From: JAGLQA01 sp023135565
GTDB lineage: Bacteria; Acidobacteriota; Aminicenantia; UBA2199
Assembly (NCBI GenBank): GCA_030639305.1
Contig: DAOWCY010000193.1
Location: forward strand, 1 to 13,572
Direction of reading: 5' to 3'
Length of the DNA: 13,572 nt
Shown: positions 1 to 5,284 of the stretch, piece by piece
Position numbering within the stretch: the first letter of the stretch is position 1
Layout: every line of letters begins with the position of its first letter
Notes under the pieces: model-generated
What the model saw: the letters and a program-made list of their open reading frames with translations, nothing else
Databases searched by the model: none
Told to the model about the DNA's origin: nothing
Position numbers and translations under genes: made by a program

Positions 1-9
1 AGTTTTGTT

Positions 10-158
10 CAAACTTTTTCAAAAGTTTGGCCCAGGCAAGGCAGTGTTTTTGATTTTGATTCTAAATAATTAAAAGTTTGGCCCCCGGCAGGGCAGTGTT
101 TTTGATTTTGATTCTAAATAATTAAAAGTTTGGCCCCCGGCAGGGCCGCCGGAGGCAA
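10..158. repeat. Tandem array of intergenic repeat, about 51-52 bp period
   Basis: The array opens with a 9-bp palindrome (CAAACTTTT at 10-18, AAAAGTTTG at 21-29). Two near-identical units follow, starting at 21 and 72, each running from AAAAGTTTGGCCC through a GATTTTGATTCTAAATAATT tail. A third partial unit at 124 instead continues into the full GC-rich core ending CGCCGGAGGCAA at 158. The 35-nt core at 124-158 is identical to 2362-2396 and to the reverse complement of 10630-10664. No gene is visible in 1-204. Confidence 0.85.
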
Positions 159-204
159 GTTGTTTTAAATTTTTCCCAAAACTGAACACTTACGTGAATT
201 GATG

Positions 205-233
205 TTGACAAATAGGGAAAGTTGTTATAGAAT
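205..233 (+). promoter_or_regulatory. Promoter of the cold-shock gene
   Basis: The -35 box TTGACA (205-210) is a perfect consensus. It is separated by 17 nt from a -10 box TAGAAT (228-233). Expected transcription start is near 240, which gives a leader of about 107 nt before the csp start codon. Long leaders are typical of cold-shock mRNAs. A small inverted repeat (GTTAA 274-278, TTAAC 285-289) lies in the leader. Confidence 0.8.
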
Positions 234-347
234 AGTGTTTCATGGTAAATAAGATACGAAATATTTGCTTCAAGTTAAGATGTTTTAACGAGGAGTTTTT
301 TATTTCCATCGCTATTTACTATAATTTTTAAAAGGAGTAAGTTTATA

Positions 348-548
348 ATGTCAAGAGGCAAAGTTAAGTGGTTCAACGAAAAAAAAGGTTTCGGTTTTGT
401 TACAGTGGATGACGGCAGAGATGTATTCGTGCATTTCAAAGAGATCCAGGGTACAGGTTATAAGAGTTTAGAAGAAGGACAAGAAGTGGAATTTGATATT
501 ACCACCGGTCCCAAAGGTGAGCTGGCAACAAACGTAAGAAAAGTATAA
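348..548 (+). CDS. csp: Cold-shock protein, CspA family
   Basis: This is a 66-residue single cold-shock domain, the usual length for the family. It should bind single-stranded RNA and DNA in the cytoplasm and act as an RNA chaperone. The RNP1 motif KGFGFV is at residues 13-18 and the RNP2 motif DVFVHF at 25-30, preceded by the usual GKVKWFNEKKGFGF start. The basic-aromatic surface is intact. The ATG at 348 has a good Shine-Dalgarno sequence (AAAGGAG, about 331-337). It has its own strong promoter and a roughly 107-nt leader, so it is probably a single-gene unit with post-transcriptional control through the leader. The family has many paralogues, so the exact letter (cspA, cspB and so on) cannot be assigned, and cold induction is not implied by sequence alone. 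Confidence 0.96.
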   Translation: MSRGKVKWFNEKKGFGFVTVDDGRDVFVHFKEIQGTGYKSLEEGQEVEFDITTGPKGELATNVRKV

Positions 549-564
549 AAGAATTATAAGACAG

Positions 565-579
565 CCCCACAAAATGGGG
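565..579 (+). terminator. Weak hairpin after csp
   Basis: CCCCA (565-569) pairs with TGGGG (575-579) across a 5-nt loop, 17 nt after the csp stop. No clean T-run follows, so this is at best a weak terminator or an RNA 3' end stabiliser. Confidence 0.3.
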
Positions 580-658
580 AAAGTTGATCTTTCACTTTTA
601 GAAAAACGCGAAAGGCTCCCGCGGAAAATCCAATTGCTAAGCCCGAAAGGATGATACC

Positions 659-850
659 ATGAGGAAGTGGTATGTCATAATTTTTGCGGTTGTTTTTTTT
701 GTGGTTCTCTCTGCTGTTAAGAAGCGGAGGAAGACGCAAAAAGACGGTATAGTGAAACGGATCGATACTTTTGTAAATTTTCTTTTCTGGTTTTTGCTTT
801 TGGCTTACAGTGCTGCTTTTGTGTACTGGATTTTCCGGGCCTTGTTTTAG
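659..850 (+). CDS. Small two-helix membrane protein of unknown function
   Basis: A 63-residue protein that I do not recognise. Residues 4-20 (YVIIFAVVFFVVLSAV) form a first transmembrane helix. A strongly basic loop follows (KKRRKTQKDGIVKR, about 21-34), and residues 38-62, rich in F, L, W and Y, form a second helix. By the positive-inside rule the basic loop should be cytoplasmic, giving a hairpin with both termini outside. A plausible Shine-Dalgarno sequence (AAAGGATGA) lies about 6 nt before the ATG. The coding-like composition and this ribosome site support it as real. No neighbour explains its function: csp is 110 bp upstream and a repeat field begins just after its stop. An overlapping minus-strand frame at 554-739 lacks comparable features. 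Confidence 0.55.
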   Translation: MRKWYVIIFAVVFFVVLSAVKKRRKTQKDGIVKRIDTFVNFLFWFLLLAYSAAFVYWIFRALF

Positions 851-890
851 CGGCCCCGGGAACAGTTAAGGTTTAGAAGCAAAAATGTTC

Positions 891-1068
891 TTGCCTCCGG
901 CGGCCCCACCACGTGGGGAAGGGCAGTCCCTGCCGGGTGACGCCCCCATTAAATTGAAGTTGGGGGCCTCGGCATACCGAACCTCCGAAAAAGTTTGAAC
1001 AAAACTTTTTATGAGTGAAAATCAAAAACGTTCTTGCCTCCGGCGGCCCTGCCGGGAGCCAAACTTTT
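891..1068. repeat. Repeat field with two copies of the GC-rich element
   Basis: Two copies run in minus orientation relative to the 124-158 core. A short one (891-906, TTGCCTCCGGCGGCCC) breaks off into a CCCCAC/GTGGGG hairpin (904-918). A nearly complete one lies at 1034-1068, with one mismatch to the core. Between them are the hairpin GCCCCCA (942-948)/TGGGGGC (961-967) and the AT-rich palindrome around 988-1010. Apart from these repeats and the inverted-repeat arm at 1074-1124, I see no gene in 851-1166. Confidence 0.75.
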
Positions 1069-1073
1069 TATAA

Positions 1074-1124
1074 TTTAAAAGCGAGAAGCGCTCACCCGCT
1101 GCTTCTTGCGGCGAAGCCGCTTAT
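1074..1124 (+). repeat. 51-bp inverted repeat, left arm (flanks the radical SAM gene)
   Basis: This arm matches the reverse complement of 2212-2262 at 49 of 51 positions. It lies 42 bp beyond the stop codon of the minus-strand radical SAM gene. It begins TTTAAAAGCGAGAAGCGCTC and ends AGCCGCTTAT. A diverged relative is seen again around 10700-10740. Confidence 0.9.
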
Positions 1125-1166
1125 AGGTTCCCCGCCCGTGCGGACCATGCGGTGGGGTTTCGGCTC

Positions 1167-2120
1167 TCAGCCCCGATCGAAAAGGGCAAGAACCTCCTCC
1201 CCGTACCGGCGGAAAAGAGCGAGACATACGTCGCAAGGATTATTAAAAGAAGAAGACCGGATTTCCAGTTGCTTCCCCAATTCCAGGCAGATGAAATAGG
1301 GACCTTTTTCTTTTAAAACCCGGAAAAGAGGCTTCCTGTTTTGTTTATTTAGCAGGACCGGCCACGATTCTTTCAGAGGGTCGCCCACTGCCAAACGCCG
1401 GTAACAGGAGAGGGTAAAAAGTCCGCAGCAGGGATAAAACAACCCATCTTCCCCGATCACCAGGTCTCTAAATCCTTGTCGGCAGGAATTCTGCCATTTG
1501 CCGGAGGCGGGTAGGGGAGCGCCGGCGCAAGCGGGAGTCCTTTCTTTTTCCGGAACTGTCCCGATATGGGGAATAGTATGTATCCAGCGCGAACGGCCCC
1601 GGTTCTTGCGATAGAAATCCGGCAGCGCCTTTTTGATGGCATCTTTGTAAAAAGAGGCCGCTTCGCGTCCGGGGATCGAGCGCAGGGTAAAGTTCACTTC
1701 TACGTTTAGTCTCAGCGCCGCTTCGATAAGGGCGAAAATGAGCCGCAGCGGTATTTTTTCCTGGTGTTCCGCATCTAAGCTGATGCGCAGGGAGAAATTC
1801 CCTACTGCCCTTAGTTGTTTTAGCAGGCCCGGATTGTTATCGAACCAGGCGCCGCCGGTGAGTATTTCAGAATGGTACTTCGCCTCGGCTGCCAGTTCTA
1901 TCCCGGTTTTTAGTGTTTTGAAAGAGAGGAAAGGTTCGCCCCCGGTCCAGGTTATATAGCCCGGAAATTCCAGGTCTTTTAATCTATTAAAGAATTCGGT
2001 CAACCACAGTGGGGATAGTTCTTTATTGTTTAAGGGCGTGGCGGCAGCGCTGCAAGAAGGGCAGTTTAGCGGGCATTTTCGATTCACGAAGAAGATCAGG
2101 TTTCCGGTTATTTTTTTCAT
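1167..2120 (-). CDS. Radical SAM protein with partial SPASM-type C-terminus
   Basis: A 317-residue radical SAM enzyme that should cleave S-adenosylmethionine with a [4Fe-4S] cluster to start radical chemistry. The cluster motif is C16-x3-C20-x2-C23, the SAM-binding GGEP is at 60-63, and ISLD (113-116) fits the central strand of the barrel. In the C-terminal third, C213-x12-G226-x4-C231 matches the first half of a SPASM auxiliary-cluster motif, and C296-x2-C299 gives a later CxxC. The remaining SPASM cysteines are missing, so this is SPASM-like or a shorter 'twitch'-like domain. SPASM enzymes often modify peptides or protein side chains, but no precursor peptide or partner gene adjoins this one. 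The substrate is unknown. The gene stands alone on the minus strand between inverted repeats. A TATAAT at 2133-2128 would place the transcript start at or beside the ATG, but no good -35 box is present. Confidence 0.85.
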   Translation of the reverse strand: MKKITGNLIFFVNRKCPLNCPSCSAAATPLNNKELSPLWLTEFFNRLKDLEFPGYITWTGGEPFLSFKTLKTGIELAAEAKYHSEILTGGAWFDNNPGLLKQLRAVGNFSLRISLDAEHQEKIPLRLIFALIEAALRLNVEVNFTLRSIPGREAASFYKDAIKKALPDFYRKNRGRSRWIHTIPHIGTVPEKERTPACAGAPLPASGKWQNSCRQGFRDLVIGEDGLFYPCCGLFTLSCYRRLAVGDPLKESWPVLLNKQNRKPLFRVLKEKGPYFICLELGKQLEIRSSSFNNPCDVCLALFRRYGEEVLALFDRG

Positions 2121-2127
2121 TCCTTAT

Positions 2128-2133
2128 ATTATA
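2128..2133 (-). promoter_or_regulatory. Possible -10 box of the radical SAM gene
   Basis: Read on the minus strand this is a perfect TATAAT, ending 7 nt before the ATG at 2120. Transcription would begin at or next to the start codon. No convincing -35 hexamer lies 16-18 nt upstream; the nearest T-rich candidate is 20 nt away and weak. AAGGA directly touches the ATG, too close to serve as a normal ribosome site. Confidence 0.4.
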
Positions 2134-2190
2134 CAAAATTTTTTAGGATTGTGCTTGAAAAAAGACAGGCTAATTTTTTCATCACTCGCG

Positions 2191-2330
2191 CCCCGTGCGC
2201 ACGGGGAGGCGATAAGCGGCTCCGCTGCAAGAAGCAGCGGGTGAGCGCTTCTCGCTTTTAAACCCCTTGCGCACGGGGAGGCGTTGAGCCGTTTCGCCGC
2301 AAGAAGCAGCGTGTGAGCGCCTTTGCTTCT
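2191..2330. repeat. Two direct repeats of about 72 bp with palindromic heads
   Basis: Each unit starts with a GC-rich palindrome: CCCCGTGCGCACGGGG at 2191-2206, and the one-mismatch CCCCTTGCGCACGGGG at 2263-2278. Each continues through AGGCG, a GCAAGAAGCAGCG stretch and GTGAGCGC. The first unit contains the right arm (2212-2262) of the 51-bp inverted repeat flanking the radical SAM gene; the second is a diverged copy. A related, more diverged sequence lies around 10700-10745 in the opposite orientation. The family resembles REP- or MITE-like non-coding repeats; no transposase is present. Confidence 0.8.
2212..2262 (-). repeat. 51-bp inverted repeat, right arm (flanks the radical SAM gene)
   Basis: Its reverse complement equals 1074-1124 except at two positions. 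It lies 91 bp upstream of the radical SAM start codon. Together the arms bracket a segment of roughly 1.09 kb containing that one gene. Confidence 0.9.
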
Positions 2331-2350
2331 AAATAAACAGAAGTTTTGAT

Positions 2351-2420
2351 CAAACTTTTACAAAAGTTTGGCCCCCGGCAGGGCCGCCGGAGGCAAAGAG
2401 GGTGGGTGCACCGCACCCTC
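2351..2420. repeat. Full copy of the GC-rich intergenic element plus hairpin
   Basis: CAAACTTTT (2351-2359) and AAAAGTTTG (2362-2370) form the AT palindrome. The 35-nt core at 2362-2396 is identical to 124-158. Directly after comes a 7-bp hairpin, GAGGGTG (2398-2404)/CACCCTC (2414-2420). The rest of 2121-2499 holds the repeats listed above and the promoter at 2465; I see no gene there. Confidence 0.85.
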
Positions 2421-2464
2421 GGGGGCAAATTTTTCCCTAAAAAAAAGAGCCGGATAGTGGATGC

Positions 2465-2493
2465 TTGAAAAAAGAGCAGGATAGTATTATAAT
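2465..2493 (+). promoter_or_regulatory. Promoter of the AAA-like ATPase/nuclease gene (leaderless)
   Basis: TTGAAA (2465-2470), a 17-nt spacer, then a perfect TATAAT (2488-2493). The expected start, 7 nt downstream, is position 2500, exactly the A of the ATG. No Shine-Dalgarno sequence exists upstream, which agrees with a leaderless mRNA. The AAAAAAGAGCNGGATAGT stretch occurs twice here (2441-2458 and 2468-2485). Confidence 0.8.
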
Positions 2494-2499
2494 TGAATC

Positions 2500-4068
2500 A
2501 TGAAAAAATTGCCCATTGGGATACAAACATTTTGCGATATTGTAGAAGGGGATTACCTTTATGTGGATAAAACGCGATTTATTTATGATCTTTTTGCGGA
2601 TGGAGGTAAATATTATTTTTTATCCCGGCCCAGGCGTTTTGGAAAATCCCTATTGATTTCCACCATGAAAGAATTGTTTTCAGGTAGAAGAGAGCTTTTT
2701 GAAGGTTTATGGATATATGACAAAATCGACTGGCAGGAATACCCGGTGATTCATATCGATTTTTTAGGATTAACCTACGAATCCGGCGCAGCCTTAATCG
2801 ACACCCTGAATTACCTGCTGGATGAGAACGCCCGGTTTTTCGATATTCACTTAAAAGAAAAGACCTACGATAAAAAATTCAAGGAATTGATCGAAAAACT
2901 CTCGAAAAGGAACCGGGTAGTTATCCTGGTGGATGAGTATGATAAACCGATTATAGATTTCGTGGAAGATCGTGAAACCGCCGTTGAGAACCGGGATATC
3001 CTGCGCAATTTTTATGGAACGATTAAGAGTTCCGACAGATTTATTAAATTTGCTTTTATGACCGGCGTATCGAAATTTTCTAAAGTATCCGTATTTTCCG
3101 GGCTGAACAATTTGCGTGACATCACCTTATCGGAGCAATTTGCCGCCATGTTGGGTTATACGGAAGAGGAACTGCTCAGGTATTTCGGCCCCAGGGTGGA
3201 AGCCCTGGAGACGAAGTTCAAAAAGGAAAAAGCCCGCATCCTGGGAGATATTAAACGCTGGTACAACGGGTATTCCTGGGACGGTGTTAATTTTGTATAC
3301 AATCCGCTGTCTATATTGAATTTTTTTCAGGAAGGCAGGTTCAGTAATTATTGGTTTTCCACCGGCACGCCGCATTTTTTGATAAAGCTAATCAAGAGCG
3401 GCGGCGTGGATATAAAAACCATCGGCAGTTGGGAAGTGGATGAATATGTTTTTGACAGTTATGATATAGACAGGTTGGATGCCGCTTCTTTATTATTCCA
3501 GACCGGTTATATAACTATAAAGAGGATTAAGACATTAGGAGATAACCGCAAGTATTATCTTTCTTATCCGAACCGGGAAGTCAAAGATGCGTTTTTGAAG
3601 TACTTGTTGGCGGATGTTGCCGCCACTTCACCCGGTTTGTTAGGGAGTAAAATTTTCGATTTGGTGGAGCATTTGCTGGCTCAGCGCCTGGACGGTTTTT
3701 TTGAAACCTTAAAGTCTCTTTTTGCCGGGATTCCATACAACATATTTCTTCCTGATATGGAATCTTATTATCATACGGTTGTATTTTTGGTGCTGACTAT
3801 ATTGGGGATAAATGTGAAAGCCGAAGTGCAGACCAATACCGGCAGGATCGATGCGGTAATCGAGATAAAGGACACTATTTATGTCATGGAGTTTAAGATG
3901 GGGAGTGAAACCGAAGCGCTGGCACAGATCAAGAGCAAAGAATATTATCAGAAATATATCGCGCCGGGTAAGGAAGTGGTCCTGGTCGGTGTAGGTTTTG
4001 ACGGGGAGAAGCGGAATATCGGGAATTATATTTTAGAGTCTATTCCCGGCGGTGGCGAGTCTTTGTGA
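2500..4068 (+). CDS. AAA-ATPase-like protein with C-terminal PD-(D/E)XK nuclease domain
   Basis: 522 residues, matching the family of AAA-ATPase-like plus DUF1703/PD-(D/E)XK proteins that is lineage-expanded in many anaerobes. The N-terminus has the hallmark LPIGIQTF(C)DI and YVDKT segments. The P-loop-like SRPRRFGKS is at 42-50 and the Walker B-like VILVDEYDKP at 141-150. A conserved WYNGYSWDG is at 254-262. The C-terminal nuclease-fold residues are in TGRIDAVIE (D451) and VMEFKM (E464, K466). The length is full for the family and no key residue is missing. The role of this family is not settled; mobile-element and defence functions have both been suggested, and it is often found near toxin-antitoxin genes, as here. 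It has its own leaderless-type promoter, and 174 bp separate it from the next gene. Confidence 0.88.
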   Translation: MKKLPIGIQTFCDIVEGDYLYVDKTRFIYDLFADGGKYYFLSRPRRFGKSLLISTMKELFSGRRELFEGLWIYDKIDWQEYPVIHIDFLGLTYESGAALIDTLNYLLDENARFFDIHLKEKTYDKKFKELIEKLSKRNRVVILVDEYDKPIIDFVEDRETAVENRDILRNFYGTIKSSDRFIKFAFMTGVSKFSKVSVFSGLNNLRDITLSEQFAAMLGYTEEELLRYFGPRVEALETKFKKEKARILGDIKRWYNGYSWDGVNFVYNPLSILNFFQEGRFSNYWFSTGTPHFLIKLIKSGGVDIKTIGSWEVDEYVFDSYDIDRLDAASLLFQTGYITIKRIKTLGDNRKYYLSYPNREVKDAFLKYLLADVAATSPGLLGSKIFDLVEHLLAQRLDGFFETLKSLFAGIPYNIFLPDMESYYHTVVFLVLTILGINVKAEVQTNTGRIDAVIEIKDTIYVMEFKMGSETEALAQIKSKEYYQKYIAPGKEVVLVGVGFDGEKRNIGNYILESIPGGGESL

Positions 4069-4100
4069 TAGCGAACAGCCGCTGCTGTTGTCTTTTACCT

Positions 4101-4133
4101 CTTCGAACGGGTTGGTGACCCCTTCGAACGGGT
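4101..4133. repeat. Short direct repeat (21-bp period)
   Basis: CTTCGAACGGGT occurs at 4101-4112 and again at 4122-4133 in the gap after the ATPase/nuclease gene. Function is unknown. No hairpin terminator with a T-run is evident here. Confidence 0.6.
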
Positions 4134-4193
4134 GTTGAAATATGTGGAGTGGAAAAAAGGGACGAGCTGCGGTAATTATGGAGTCGATAAAAT

Positions 4194-4222
4194 TTGACAG
4201 TTAAAGAAAAAAGTACTATATT
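4194..4222 (+). promoter_or_regulatory. Promoter of the MNT nucleotidyltransferase gene
   Basis: A perfect TTGACA (4194-4199), a 17-nt spacer and TATATT (4217-4222). The start is expected near 4229, leaving a leader of only about 14 nt with no strong Shine-Dalgarno sequence before the ATG at 4243. Confidence 0.75.
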
Positions 4223-4242
4223 ATTCCTGGTAGGGTTTTAAA

Positions 4243-4569
4243 ATGAATGAAGAAAGTATAAAGCGTTCGGTTTCCGAATTAAAGAGTTTATTGAGCAGCC
4301 GGTTCGGTGATGAAGTAGAGCTTTATCTTTTCGGATCTGTCGTGCGGGAGGATTACCATCCCGAATCGGACATCGATATCCTGGTATTGTTTCCGGGCCG
4401 GGTGGATACGGCATTGAAAGAGGAGATCATCGACTTAGCTTACAGTATCGAGTTAAGAAACGATGTTGTTTTCGGGATTGTGGTACGGTCAAAGGCATTC
4501 TGGGCATCAGCGCAGGCCGCTGCCATGCCTTTCCATCAGAACTTACAGCGGGAAGCGATGCTGATATGA
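4243..4569 (+). CDS. MNT-type nucleotidyltransferase (antitoxin half of a HEPN/MNT pair)
   Basis: A 108-residue minimal nucleotidyltransferase. The family signature GS-x10-D-x-D is complete: G31-S32 in LFGSVVRE and D43-I-D45 in ESDIDILV. In HEPN/MNT toxin-antitoxin systems such proteins block the HEPN RNase, in characterised cases by adding AMP to it. The expected HEPN partner should follow immediately, and an ATG at 4566 does overlap this stop codon in the classic ATGA arrangement. That frame closes after 24 codons (see the 4566-4640 entry). The enzyme is therefore left without an intact local partner; it may be a relic, or it may act on a HEPN protein elsewhere. It has its own promoter. Confidence 0.85.
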   Translation: MNEESIKRSVSELKSLLSSRFGDEVELYLFGSVVREDYHPESDIDILVLFPGRVDTALKEEIIDLAYSIELRNDVVFGIVVRSKAFWASAQAAAMPFHQNLQREAMLI

Positions 4570-4640
4570 AGTGGAAAACCGATATAATCGAATACCGCCG
4601 GAGGCAAGACCCTAAGAATTCTCGGATGCCCATTTGCTGA
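4566..4640 (+). pseudogene. Truncated HEPN-domain toxin remnant
   Basis: The ATG at 4566 overlaps the MNT stop codon by ATGA, as expected for a translationally coupled partner. The frame reads M-K-W-K-T-D-I-I-E-Y-R and then R-R-Q-D-P before closing with TGA after 24 codons. The segment up to DIIEYR resembles the first helix of HEPN proteins that pair with MNT genes; HEPN proteins are usually 110-140 residues. The resemblance stops exactly where the repeat core CCGCCGGAGGCAA (4595-4607) begins. The likely reading is a HEPN gene cut off by a repeat insertion plus deletion. The start is short, so the HEPN call rests mainly on position and the short match. Confidence 0.5.
4595..4607 (+). repeat. 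Core fragment of the GC-rich repeat at the HEPN break point
   Basis: CCGCCGGAGGCAA is the last 13 nt of the 35-nt intergenic element found at 124-158 and 2362-2396. The AT palindrome and GGCCC part of the element are absent here. Confidence 0.6.
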
Positions 4641-4645
4641 AAGCT

Positions 4646-4680
4646 GTAACTATCCGCTTTGTCCAAAACTGGATAGTTAC
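4646..4680. promoter_or_regulatory. Inverted repeat abutting the hicBA promoter (possible operator)
   Basis: GTAACTATCC (4646-4655) and GGATAGTTAC (4671-4680) are perfect 10-bp inverted arms separated by 15 bp. The second arm ends at the base before the -35 box. No T-run follows, so a terminator role is less likely. HicB antitoxins commonly autoregulate their operon, but this short HicB shows no clear DNA-binding domain, so the binding protein is uncertain. Confidence 0.5.
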
Positions 4681-4709
4681 TTGAAATCCGGGGTATTTTA
4701 TATTATACT
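4681..4709 (+). promoter_or_regulatory. Promoter of the hicB-hicA-Roco operon
   Basis: TTGAAA (4681-4686), a 17-nt spacer and TATACT (4704-4709). The start is expected near 4716. The leader to the ATG at 4762 is about 46 nt. It probably drives the three genes that follow, since no further promoter is evident before 8396. Confidence 0.75.
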
Positions 4710-4761
4710 ATTCTTTCCGGGGTAAGGCGTGTTTGGATTCCCCGGGATAAAGGTAAACAAA

Positions 4762-5028
4762 ATGGACTTTTATACTGTGGTTTTAAGAAGAAGTAACGAT
4801 TATTGGGTGGCCATGTGTTTAGAAAACGGCACCGTGGGCCAGGGTTTAACCAAAGAGGATTCGATTGTCAGCTTGAAAGATGCCATCGAATCCTTAGAAG
4901 AGGCGTTTTTAAGCGAAGAAGATATTTACAAGCAGCCGGTATCTATTCATGAACTCCATGAATTTTTGACTGTTGAAGGCCCGGAGCCTTTAGCCCAGCA
5001 GTATGAATTAAGAGCTATCAGTGCCTAA
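4762..5028 (+). CDS. hicB: HicB-like antitoxin
   Basis: 88 residues from the ATG at 4762. The start MDFYTVVLRRSNDYWVAMCL, then VGQGLTKEDSIVSLKDAIES, follows the HicB partial RNase H-like fold: a strand pair, a GxG/T turn and a DAIE helix. HicB binds and neutralises the HicA mRNA interferase. A GTG at 4729 would add 11 residues (MFGFPGIKVNK), but the family fold starts at the later ATG, which has AAAGG about 8 nt upstream; the GTG remains possible. The tail (about residues 53-88) is not a recognisable helix-turn-helix or ribbon-helix-helix domain, so autoregulation by this protein is unproven. Its stop overlaps the start of hicA by 8 nt, giving the antitoxin-first order. Confidence 0.8.
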   Translation: MDFYTVVLRRSNDYWVAMCLENGTVGQGLTKEDSIVSLKDAIESLEEAFLSEEDIYKQPVSIHELHEFLTVEGPEPLAQQYELRAISA

Positions 5029-5260
5029 AAATGTCCCTGCCCTTAAACCGAGGGAGTTGATAAAACGTATCAAGAAAGGCGGTTGTGAGTTCTATCGTGA
5101 AGGAAAAGGGGATCACAGGTTATATTTTCGAGTCGTAGAAGGCCGGAAAAGGGTTGTGCCTATCGACATGGGGGCAGGGGAGTTTTCTCCTGCGTATGTG
5201 ATTAGGATTTTCAGGCAATTCGGTTTCACCGATTCGGAAATTGAAAAACTCCTGGGGTAA
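5021..5260 (+). CDS. hicA: HicA-like mRNA interferase toxin
   Basis: 79 residues with the small double-stranded RNA-binding-like fold of HicA/YcfA. Visible landmarks are LKPRELIKRIKKGGCEF at the start, the catalytic-type histidine in KGDHRLYFR (H32), the strand RVVPIDMG, and a closing helix YVIRIFRQFGF. HicA cleaves mRNA and slows translation when free of HicB. The start is GTG at 5021, 8 nt inside hicB, with no strong ribosome site, so translation is probably coupled to hicB. The length is normal or slightly long for the family. The next gene, the Roco-nuclease, begins only 24 bp downstream. Confidence 0.82.
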   Translation: MPKNVPALKPRELIKRIKKGGCEFYREGKGDHRLYFRVVEGRKRVVPIDMGAGEFSPAYVIRIFRQFGFTDSEIEKLLG

Positions 5261-5284
5261 AACCCGGCGACCGGCAGGAGAGCG

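Noticed and set aside
10..158. CRISPR array suggested by repeated units at 21, 72 and 124
   Set aside because: The period is filled by nearly identical sequence with no variable spacers, and no cas gene is present. It is a tandem duplication of an intergenic element.
600..658. Possible riboswitch upstream of the small membrane protein (two CGAAAGG words and GC-rich pairing)
   Set aside because: The pairing is short and the sequence matches no riboswitch consensus I can recall. There is not enough to support a call.
659..850. The 63-residue protein as a precursor peptide for the radical SAM enzyme
   Set aside because: It is a two-helix membrane protein on the opposite strand about 1.3 kb from the enzyme's start codon, beyond repeats. 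It lacks a leader/core layout.
1015..1299. 94-residue plus-strand frame
   Set aside because: It runs through the inverted repeat and then antisense through the radical SAM 3' end. Its composition (R, S, P) is typical of a shadow of GC-rich repeats.
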